Assembly (NCBI GenBank): GCA_905250115.1
Contig: CAJNOI010000117.1
Span: 236,885-300,884 of the forward strand
Source: Adineta steineri
Taxonomy: Eukaryota; Rotifera; Eurotatoria; Adinetida; Adinetidae
Direction of reading: 5' to 3'
Length of the DNA: 64,000 nucleotides
Numbering within the stretch: the stretch's first letter is position 1; the number at the start of each line of letters is the position of its first letter. Positions 35,474 to 43,098 of this stretch are shown here, one piece after another. A program made the position numbers and the translations under genes. Below the pieces are notes generated by a model. It was given only the letters and a program-made list of their open reading frames with translations. It was not told the DNA's origin and made no database searches.

Positions 35474-36869
35474 GATAATATTTCTTTTATGAAATGAACA
35501 ATTAATTGTATGCTAAACGATTTGTGTATGGTGGTGAATAGCTAAACAAAAAGAATTCAGTACATAATAGATAATCAAAATATAATGAACATACCTTCGA
35601 ACTTATGTTTAATGTCATATGAATCGTCGCCTTTTATACATAAACTGAAACAAAGAAAAGATATCTAAACGAATGTAATGTTTTCGTATAGATAAAGTGT
35701 CATCTATGTATATCGCTTAGAAGAAATAGACTAAAAACGATATCTGGATGAATGAATATTCTCCTTTTGTATAAATAAAATAGACCACCTATGTATATCG
35801 CTTAGAACGAATGACCTAGATAAATAAAACGAAAAAGAAAGAATTAAATAGTTCAAACCAGACTAATAATAGCTTTTATTATACTATTATATACTTTGAA
35901 ATAAAATAAGAATTTGTATAAAATGTAACTGTAGAATATAATTATATAATTGATCATTCATAACAAGATATTTCTAATACTATTCAATTCTTTTAAATAA
36001 TTTCTAAACATAATTTTGTCGATTTATGAATGGAAATTAAGATTTAATATAGAAAAATATTCAACGAATATCCACATTTATTCAGAAAATATATATTAGA
36101 CTTTTGTATATGAGATATACATCTATTTTAATGATTTCAACATAGAAACGAATAGTTGTTTTCTGATTAGAAGTATTTATTCTATTGTAAGATATTTCTT
36201 GTTTTGATTTATAATGATCGAAATTGCACAAGTCGAATGTGATTAAACTGAGCGGAATATATTCAGTTCAAACCAAAGCAAGTTTTTTTTTGAATTCCAT
36301 AATACTGATTTATTTAACAACGAAATTACAATTTTTATATCATATTTCATAAAGAAAAAAACAATGCACAACACATAGAAATATCCATGTATCTTTATGA
36401 TTGATGACACTTCATTTAGTATCGTATTATGCAGTTAGCTTAAGTTAATATTATAATATCAAAACTTCATTAAATTTCTATATCATACAAAAACAGTTTA
36501 TTTTGACCTGAAATTGCGAGCTTTTGAAAATATAGGATGTTTCTTTTATAGATGTTAATGTAGTTCAAGATTTGAATAACTCTCGTTGCATATACGTTCA
36601 TTTATATAAGACGTTAGTAAAATGAAGAAAAGATGGTTAGTTCATGTTTATATATAATTGTAGTTTTAACTTCATTATATTTGTATTTTGGTTGTGTTTT
36701 TGGTTGATAATGATCGAAAATTTCCCGTTATTATTAAAATATAAGTTTTCGTTACATTTACTCTACATATATTTTCTCTATTTAAATTTGCATTAAAATC
36801 TCATGTCTTCATTATTATTTCTCATATATTATTTTTTGATTTATTTTAATTTAATTTTTAATTGTTATT
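35474..36869. other. intergenic AT-rich region
   Basis: No gene. Two copies of CTATGTATATCGCTTAGAA occur at ~35704 and ~35789, a short local duplication. Confidence 0.55.
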
Positions 36870-37384
36870 ATTGACGATTTTATTATTTAAAATAAAAAAC
36901 ATTATACGCTAGAAAAACTAGTGTAGTAGTTTTGTATAATTTTATGAGAAAACAGTCCAAGAAGGTAGAAACAAAATAAAAAAATTCAAAATACAGAAGA
37001 AATTTTTAATTTTACATTAATTGAAAATTGATGGCATTATTTAAAGTAAAATCTACAACGAAAAACAATCCTAAACGAGCTATCTTATATTTCGAAAAAG
37101 AAAGTATTTGGAATCGAATCAAATTTTTTTAGTTGAATTGTTTTCTCTTGAAAATTAGAATAATTGCCTCAGTTAACATTTTCTAACACACACATCCTCA
37201 CGATGGTGTGTCATTATATAATTATTATTGTTCACAAAGACTGATAAACAATTCTCATCACATACTATGACGTTATTCGTTAGTATGCATGCTCCTAATG
37301 GAAGCTATGTAAGTATCTTATCAGTTATTTCTTATTGTTTTTGAAGAACAGTGTTGCTCTGGCAGATGAGTGTTACAACTAATT
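36870..37384. repeat. segmental duplication, copy 2
   Basis: Direct-orientation match to 33424-33798, with an extra ~110 bp. It ends in the SL-RNA 3' part at 37351, just as copy 1 does at 33761. Confidence 0.85.
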
Positions 37385-37428
37385 CGCACTATTTCGTCAT
37401 CGCAGCATTTATCTGATCGGATGGGATC
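37351..37428 (-). repeat. SL-RNA 3' part, copy E (downstream of TCTP)
   Basis: The minus strand reads GATCCCATCCGATCAGATAA, ATGCTGCGATGACGAAATAG, TGCGAATTAGTTGTAACACT and CTGCCAGAGCAACACTG. The SL exon and donor are absent; an A6 run (37429-37434 on the plus strand as T) and an AATAAA (plus strand 37455-37460 as TTTATT) lie on the TCTP side. Confidence 0.85.
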
Positions 37429-37624
37429 TTTTTTGTTTCTTGAAATTTTTTTAGTTTATTTCCTTATATTTTTCTCCATACTGTTCAACAATGACAAAAA
37501 AAAAGAGATATTAGTCATTTATTTTTTTAATAAAAATCGTTTGAACAAAAGAAAAACAAACCGTCATGTGAGAAAAAGAAGGATGATGACAGCTAGAAAA
37601 CAATGTTAATTAAGTTGCTTTTAT

Positions 37625-38149
37625 TTAGTATTTTTCTTCTCGGAGACCATCTTTAAAGTAGATGAAGATAGGTGTTGAACCATCTTCACGATAATATTGA
37701 AGAACAACCATACCATCAGAATCCATTTTTTCACCAAGATAAAAGGTATATTCGTCGAATTTTGATAAAATTTCTTTGGCCACTTTGGTCATACCTGCTT
37801 GAAAAGGTTGTACACGATCTGGTGCATTTTCTTCAAGATATTGTTTAAGTTTTTTTGAATATAGTCTTAACCAATCTTTGAAACTTGCGCTATCGAATGG
37901 TGTTTCTACTAATTTATGAGTTAAAATGACATTAATACCAGTTAGTGTTGATGATGAAACACCACCTTCATCGGTAGCCGCTTCACTGTCTTCAGGGGCT
38001 TTATTACCACCGATAAATGAATCATCAATGTCGTTACTTTCTGAGATATTTTTGCCTTCAACTTCATAATAAACGTCGTCAATAAGTTTCATTGGATATG
38101 AATCGCTGCATAATTCATCACCGGTAAATATATCAAGAAAAATTTTCAT
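37625..38149 (-). CDS. TPT1: translationally controlled tumour protein (TCTP)
   Basis: An intronless 174-aa ORF, full length for the family (~172 aa). Landmarks: MKIFLDIFTGDELCSDSYPM N-terminus, IDDSFIGGNKAPE (TCTP-1 signature region, normally IGGNAS), the flexible acidic loop (EDSEAATDEGG), TLTGINVILTHKLVETPF, FKDWLRLYSKKLKQYLEE (helical hairpin), MTKVAKEILSKFDEYTFYLGE (TCTP-2 region) and YREDGSTPIFIYFKDGLREEKY at the C-terminus. TCTP is an abundant conserved cytosolic protein linked to growth control, calcium binding and stress. The ATG at 38149 lies 13 nt after a TTTTTCTAG acceptor, with an SL-type promoter block immediately upstream and an SL-RNA 3' part 200 bp beyond the stop. Confidence 0.96.
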   Translation of the reverse strand: MKIFLDIFTGDELCSDSYPMKLIDDVYYEVEGKNISESNDIDDSFIGGNKAPEDSEAATDEGGVSSSTLTGINVILTHKLVETPFDSASFKDWLRLYSKKLKQYLEENAPDRVQPFQAGMTKVAKEILSKFDEYTFYLGEKMDSDGMVVLQYYREDGSTPIFIYFKDGLREEKY

Positions 38150-38186
38150 GGTTGTTATTGATCTAGAAAAATAAAATTAACAAACA

Positions 38187-38237
38187 GCGCTTTTCTCGAT
38201 AGTATCGAATGCACAATATATGTTGTGTCTTTACAAA
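38187..38237 (-). promoter_or_regulatory. SL-RNA-type promoter block upstream of TCTP
   Basis: The minus strand reads AAAGACACAACATATATTGT, GCATTCGATACTATCGAGAA, AAGCGCTG. The first 45 bp are nearly the same as the block at 41534-41585. The SL exon that should follow is replaced by a T-rich tract ending TTTTTCTAG, i.e. an acceptor in front of the TCTP leader. Confidence 0.65.
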
Positions 38238-38271
38238 TTTTACTTTTTCTTGTATTTTTTTAATACAATAC

Positions 38272-38318
38272 CTGTAAAGACACAGTAGATGCCGCACAAC
38301 ACACTATGAAGAAAAGTT
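38272..38318 (+). promoter_or_regulatory. SL-RNA promoter block, copy B
   Basis: CTGTAAAGACACAGTAGATG...CACTATGAAGAAAAGTTA directly precedes the SL exon. AAAGACACA and GAAAAGTT are shared with the other blocks. It lies head-to-head with the TCTP block, as copy A does with TFIIA-gamma. Confidence 0.55.
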
Positions 38319-38431
38319 ACTTATTACAAACTTACCAAGAGGTAAATAATATCCACTGATTAAACATATGTTACGATGACGAAATTGTGCGGATTAGTGG
38401 TAACATTGATCTGCCAGAGCAACATTTTTAT
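38319..38431 (+). ncRNA. spliced-leader RNA gene, copy B
   Basis: The SL exon (CTTATTACAAA + CTTACCAAGAG, ending 38341) is followed by donor GTAAATAA and then TGATTAAACATATGTTACGA, TGACGAAATTGTGCGGATTA, GTGGTAACATTGATCTGCCA and GAGCAACATTTTTATTTC. The stem around the GTAA loop keeps pairing with G-U changes. The first base of the exon is A instead of G relative to copy A, and the closing TGTTAC/GCAACA helix is weaker. It could be functional or a decaying paralogue. ATTTTTAT near the end is a possible Sm-like site. Confidence 0.7.
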
Positions 38432-38443
38432 TTCAAAAACAAA

Positions 38444-38631
38444 TATGAAAAATACGGCGTTTTTACGCGTAAAAATGTGCGCTTTTAACGCGACGAAAAA
38501 AAACATTTTTGAAAGCAAAATGATGGACACATCCTTTGTTGTTAGCAGCTCGACTTTTTCTACAAAAAAAGAATTTTTCTTCAAGCGTAAAAAGCGCACA
38601 TTTTTACGCGCAGAAACGCCGTATTTTTCAT
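38444..38631. repeat. inverted repeat with ~46-bp arms between SL copies B and F
   Basis: The left arm starts ATGAAAAATACGGCGTTTTT (38444-38489); the inverted right arm (38585-38631) starts ATGAAAAATACGGCGTTTCT. The arms share AAAAATGTGCGCTTTT as well, with ~4 mismatches in total. About 95 bp separate the arms. SL-RNA copies B (+) and F (-) lie outside it tail-to-tail, so the whole 38.3-38.8 kb interval is a larger imperfect palindrome. Confidence 0.85.
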
Positions 38632-38691
38632 TCTTTGTCTACTCGGGTACAGTTTCAGTGTATTTTTCATATATTTTTTCTTTGAAATAAA

Positions 38692-38773
38692 AATGTTGCT
38701 CCGACAGATCAATGTTATCACTAATTTGCATAATTTCGTCATCGAAACATGTATTTAATCGGAGGAGATCTTT
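38692..38773 (-). repeat. SL-RNA 3' part, copy F (downstream of Nup/DDX19)
   Basis: The minus strand reads AAGATCTCCTCCGATTAAAT, ACATGTTTCGATGACGAAAT, TATGCAAATTAGTGATAACA and TTGATCTGTCGGAGCAACAT. The SL exon is missing; an AATAAA (plus strand TTTATT at 38771-38776) overlaps the junction. Confidence 0.82.
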
Positions 38774-38901
38774 ATTTTTGATACCATATCCCAAATATAC
38801 AAAAACAAAGAAATCACACAAAAAAAACTTATTTGGCAATACACAAAAAGTAACTTTTCTTTTGTAGACTAATAATATAGAGAATTATGAAGAAAGATAT
38901 T

Positions 38902-41502
38902 TTATTCTTGATCTGCTTCGAGTTTGCCAATATCTTCAATAGTAATTTCTTGAATGTTACGATAGAAATACTTCTCAATGGATCTTAGGATACCATGTTC
39001 TTTTTCTGAGCCGATCAAACTAAACGCATAACCTATTTTACCAAATCGACCACAACGACCAATTCGATGAAGATATGTTTCATAGTCTGGTTCACCAGTG
39101 ACAGTTGTAGGTACATCATAATGAATAACTAATGAGACATCTTCAATATCAATACCACGAGCTGTCATATTTGTTAATACTAGTACACGAAATTGGCCTT
39201 CACCAAATTTTCGAAGTATAGCTGCACGTTGTTCCATACCCAAATCTCCTGTTAATAATCCCACTGAATGATTTTGATTTGACATTTGAGTTGCTAATTC
39301 ATCTGCTGTTCTTTTTGTTCGGCAAAAAACCATTGCTTGTCCAACCGTTAATTCAGTATAAATTTGTTCGATAGCTTGATATTTTTGTTGTAAATCATAA
39401 CAACATATATAATATTGATATATATTATTCACTATTTGTTTTTCACGTTTTAATCTGAAAACAATTGGTGCTGGAACAAGTTCACGTGCAAAATTCATGA
39501 CTTCATCTGAATACGTTGGCGAAAATAACATCAATTGACAATGGGACATATTAAGATTTTCAACAAGATTTTTACAACTTTTTTGAAAATCTCCAGTTGC
39601 TATCGTAATATCAGCATCATCAACAACAAATATATTTAATTGTTGTAAATCAATTATTCTCATTTTTCTACACCAATCTTCAACTGTTCCAGGTGTACCA
39701 ACAACAATTGGTTCACGTAAAAGTTGACCACGGACACGTTCAGCTCTTTTTGATATTGCTTGATCACGTACAGCATATGCAATTTGAATATATGGTAAGA
39801 ATTTAGCTAGATTCTCAATAACTGAACCGATGTGTAAAGCTAATTCAAATATTGGTGCAAGAATAAGGGCTTGCGGTGATTTTATAGATGGATCAATACG
39901 TGATATAGTTGCAATGGAAAGAGCAACTGTTTTGCCTGTACCAAATTGTGATTGTGCTATCATATTTTCTAAAAAAATAAAACTGTTGAGATAATCGAGT
40001 TTTCTAAACAAACTTCACGAACGTGGTGGAGTGCTCAGTAAGTGAGTTAAAGTAATTTCTTGAATTTTACTTGGAGCAAGAAAATTCATACTATGAATAC
40101 CTAGAACAGAGTAAAAAACATAATGATTAAATGATTGTCTCAGTATTAACAAGAGAACATAGAGATTCATCAGAGTTAATAAGAATACAATATAAATTGC
40201 TGAATTTTACAACAATTTTTATTCAAAATCGAATGATTTAGATGTTTCAGATGCAGTATATGAACAGAAATCTTGCTTGTAAAATTACCTTTTAATAAAT
40301 CAGGATTAAGATTAAGTTGTTCAAAACTTTTAGTCGAATATAATGGAGATAATGGATCACTGCGATCAATAACAACGTTAGTTGGATCTCGTAATGTTTT
40401 ATTAATCATTTTTGAGATTAATGAACATTCAGCTAATGAAGCAGGTGTATCATTTTCTTCTTGTCTTGATGATGTAAATGTATATGAGGATAATGGTTGT
40501 TGAATTTCTGAATTATTTTTGGATTGATTAAAGTTAGGAGCTGAAGGATTTGTGGATAATGTATTATTAAAAGAAAATTCTGGAGGGTTTCCTGATACAG
40601 CACTGTTAAAAGAAAATCGTGGTCTATCTCCTGATACAGCATTGTTAAAAGAAAATCGTGGAGCATCTCCTGATACAGCATTGTTAAAAGAAAATCGTGG
40701 AGCATCTCCTGATACAGCACTATTAAAAGAAAATCGCGGAGCATCTCCTGATGGTTGAGTGGGAAAAGACATATTTGAACCATTTGTTGCTGCTGCTGCA
40801 TTTTTAAATGAAAATGATGTTGTCGAACCAGATGGTTGTGTTGGTGCGAACGATGCACCAATTGGAGATCCTGTATTAGCCTAATGATTAAATGAAAAGC
40901 AATTTTATTACAAAGAAATATAATTAATCATAGCGGAAAGCATACTCCTGATGATCCCCCTGATATTCTCTGTGGAAAAGCAGCAGCTGATGCTTGTTGT
41001 TGATTTGAAGATGAACTATTTGGTTCTGCAGCATTTGCAAGTGAAGGTAATGCTGCTCCTGGTTTCGATCCTGTAAAAGAAAGTTGACCTGTTGGTGAAA
41101 ATGATAAAGATAATCTTTATTTGCAAAAATAAAGTTAAAGTAAAAAATAAAGATACATTTTTTCATGCAATAAGTACATATGCAAATACCCTGTATAACA
41201 ACAGAATACGTTTATTAATGCTCTCTCTTATCGTCATCATCATCACTTCCATATACCATATCATCAAAAACAAGGATCACATAAGAAACGATATATACGA
41301 AAAATGCTATTTCATATCATAGTTAACTTTATAATATCATAATTTTTTGTAAGTTACTCTAACAAAATAGAAAGAGTACGTTTCGATAGAAAAAAAATCT
41401 TTATTTTCTTTTTATTTTCTAAGATGAAAAAAAACTATTTATTTCTTTATCTATATTCTCTATAAAATAAACATAAAGTAACACCCCTATTGTTGATGCC
41501 AT
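38902..41502 (-). CDS. FSFN-repeat nucleoporin-like / DDX19 (Dbp5)-like helicase fusion
   Basis: Exons (minus): ATG at 41502 starting MASTIG (exon end uncertain), ~40970-41125 (LSLSFSPTGQLSFTGSKPGA...), ~40289-40881, ~40022-40101 and 38902-~39968. The N-terminal part is nucleoporin-like: low-complexity SFSFKNAAAATNGS, then about five ~13-residue units SGDAPRFSFNNAV (FSFN in place of FSFG). The C-terminal part is a DDX19/Dbp5-type RNA helicase: DPLSPLYSTKSFEQLNLNP, GIHSMNFLAPSKIQE (Q motif region), PPQNMIAQSQFGTGKT (motif I), GTPGTVEDW (Ib), YLHRIGRCGRFGK (VI). Dbp5 remodels mRNPs at the cytoplasmic face of the nuclear pore with the FG nucleoporin Nup159/Nup214. Motif II is DDAD instead of DEAD and motif III is SPT instead of SAT, so ATPase activity is doubtful. 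The first-exon joint is the least certain part. Confidence 0.8.
40560..40755 (-). repeat. 39-bp coding minisatellite (SGDAPRFSFNNAV units)
   Basis: Five tandem 39-bp units with small changes, for example CCTGATACAGCATTGTTAAA on the plus strand, encode the FSFN repeats. The third base positions barely differ, suggesting recent homogenisation. Confidence 0.9.
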
Positions 41503-41511
41503 AGTTTCTGA

Positions 41512-41533
41512 CTCTTGGTAAGTTGTAATAAGC
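41512..41533 (-). other. cis-encoded spliced-leader exon before Nup/DDX19
   Basis: The minus strand reads CTTATTACAA then CTTACCAAGAG, followed by nine bases and the ATG at 41502. No GT donor follows GAG. It is identical to the TFIIA-gamma cis SL exon. Confidence 0.85.
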
Positions 41534-41585
41534 AACTTTTCTCGATAGTATCCAATGCACGATCTATGTTGTGTCTTCACAAAGG
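41534..41585 (-). promoter_or_regulatory. SL-RNA-type promoter block upstream of Nup/DDX19
   Basis: The minus strand reads GAAGACACAACATAGATCGT, GCATTGGATACTATCGAGAA, AAGTTG and then the SL exon. It matches the TCTP block over about 45 bp, which makes these two the best reference for a promoter consensus. Confidence 0.65.
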
Positions 41586-41985
41586 GTGCGTGTGGGACTG
41601 CATACTGTATTCACCTAGCACCGATACTCACACCTACGCTATTCAAACGCTCAAGATGTAATAAAAACGTTTGCCAAATGATATTAACATCGTTCGTTAA
41701 GTAACTTAAGATGCATGATTTAACAACTGTCATCCTCCACTGAGATTCTGTATTGACTATCAGTCTAAAGTAGTCGATAGACGATTAAACCAAAGATTCT
41801 CGGTCTGTTTTTGATTTCGATGCGTGCCTACTTATCACTTTTGTTTCACATTTATAAGCGGTAATCATATGACACTCTTCTATTTCATCTCGCTTTGTTG
41901 TCTCAGATGTTTTTCATTACTTATGCAAGTCACGAACATGTACGATTTTAGAATAACTTTAGTTAAGTATCGAGCTAAATTGTTT
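41586..41985. other. intergenic region upstream of the SL block
   Basis: No gene seen between the U-box/kinase stop and the SL-type promoter of Nup/DDX19. Confidence 0.5.
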
Positions 41986-43098
41986 TCATTTACCTGGTGA
42001 GCTTACAGAATTTAACATAAGCCCTAATAGTTGACGCTTCAATTCTTTGAATGTTGGTCGATCATTTGGTTCTTGTAACATACATTTTAAAATTAGTGAC
42101 CACATTGCATCACTACATTTCGAAGGCTGTTTTAAACGTTCACCATTTCTAACTTTTCGAGAAACGTCATTATCATTTTCAATATTTGACCATGGCATTT
42201 CACCTTTTGTATAACCTTCCCACATCAACACACCCATTGAGAACATATCAGATTTTTCTGTATAAGAATTTCTATTATTACTATCACTGAGAACTTCAGG
42301 GGCAGCATAACGTATTGGAATTATAGTTAATGTTGTAGTCGATGATGATCCCACTGGAGCATACATTGAACTTCCTCGACTAAGGCCAAAATCTGTTAGT
42401 TTGACAAGGTTATGTTTCGGTTCGTTAGCATCGTATCGAAATACCAATACATTTCGACATGCTAAATCGCCATGTACAATTTGATTATGTGCTAAAAATA
42501 CCATTGCATCAGATATTTGCACAAACATTTCACATAAGATATTTGATTCAGGTACAGATGTTTGATCTTGTAATAATTCGAATAAATTGCCCTCAGATGC
42601 AAATTCTTGCAATAGCATAATTGAGTTTAACGATGTGTCCACAGACTCATCGACAATTCCATATGTCTTTACAATATATGGATGTCGTGTCATAGCCTCA
42701 TAAAATGATGCTTCTTTTAAAGCTTTGACACCATTTATTTTCATTAAACAAATGGGTGCGCCGTCTTTTCCAATCCATTCTGCTTCCCATACGGTTTTTC
42801 CATGCGCTTGAAATAGAGCTCGACGAGTTTTCTTTTTTATATGGACATCTAGTTTAAATTGAAAATTTTTTGATCGGAAATCTGCGACCATGTTTTTGAC
42901 TATAATGTTAGGACGCAGTTGATCAATATTGAGTGGTTGTCGCGTAAGTGGGCTAGTCCCATGATTTTTTACCCATTTAACTATAGATTCCCTTTCATAT
43001 GTGTGTCCATCTTCAGCCAAAACAGGGTCTTTGAAAATTTCACGTGTGATTGGACACAGAAGTGTAGATTCCATTGTTGCCTTTGATGATTCAGTCAT
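41986..43098 (-). CDS. U-box domain plus tyrosine-kinase-like protein
   Basis: Intronless, ~370 aa from ATG 43098 (MTESSKATMEST). Residues ~10-75 are a U-box: LLCPITREIFKDPVLAEDGHTYERESIVKWV..GTSPLTRQPL, the E2-binding fold of ubiquitin ligases. Residues ~95-360 are a protein kinase domain. The ATP-site lysine lies in ICLMKI, helix C in EASFYEAMTRHPYIV, the catalytic loop is HGDLACRNVL (Asp kept; HRD Arg replaced by Gly; the DLAxRN form is tyrosine-kinase-like), then DFGLSRG, PIRYAAPEVL, SDMFSMGVLMWEGYTKGEMPW and the C-lobe RPTFKELKRQL. The Gly-rich loop is poorly kept (AHGKTVWEAEW). U-box/kinase pairings are common in plants, though there the kinase is of a different subfamily; in animals I know of few. 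It may ubiquitinate partners chosen by phosphorylation. The first in-frame ATG was used. Confidence 0.88.
   Translation of the reverse strand: MTESSKATMESTLLCPITREIFKDPVLAEDGHTYERESIVKWVKNHGTSPLTRQPLNIDQLRPNIIVKNMVADFRSKNFQFKLDVHIKKKTRRALFQAHGKTVWEAEWIGKDGAPICLMKINGVKALKEASFYEAMTRHPYIVKTYGIVDESVDTSLNSIMLLQEFASEGNLFELLQDQTSVPESNILCEMFVQISDAMVFLAHNQIVHGDLACRNVLVFRYDANEPKHNLVKLTDFGLSRGSSMYAPVGSSSTTTLTIIPIRYAAPEVLSDSNNRNSYTEKSDMFSMGVLMWEGYTKGEMPWSNIENDNDVSRKVRNGERLKQPSKCSDAMWSLILKCMLQEPNDRPTFKELKRQLLGLMLNSVSSPGK

Noticed and set aside
40560-40755. Tandem 39-bp repeats considered as a CRISPR array
   Set aside because: No spacers; units are contiguous and encode protein repeats in a eukaryotic gene.
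40433-40861. 142-codon alternative frame with YQEMLHDFLL repeats
   Set aside because: Shifted reading of the 39-bp minisatellite; the FSFN frame continues through phase-matched introns into the helicase.
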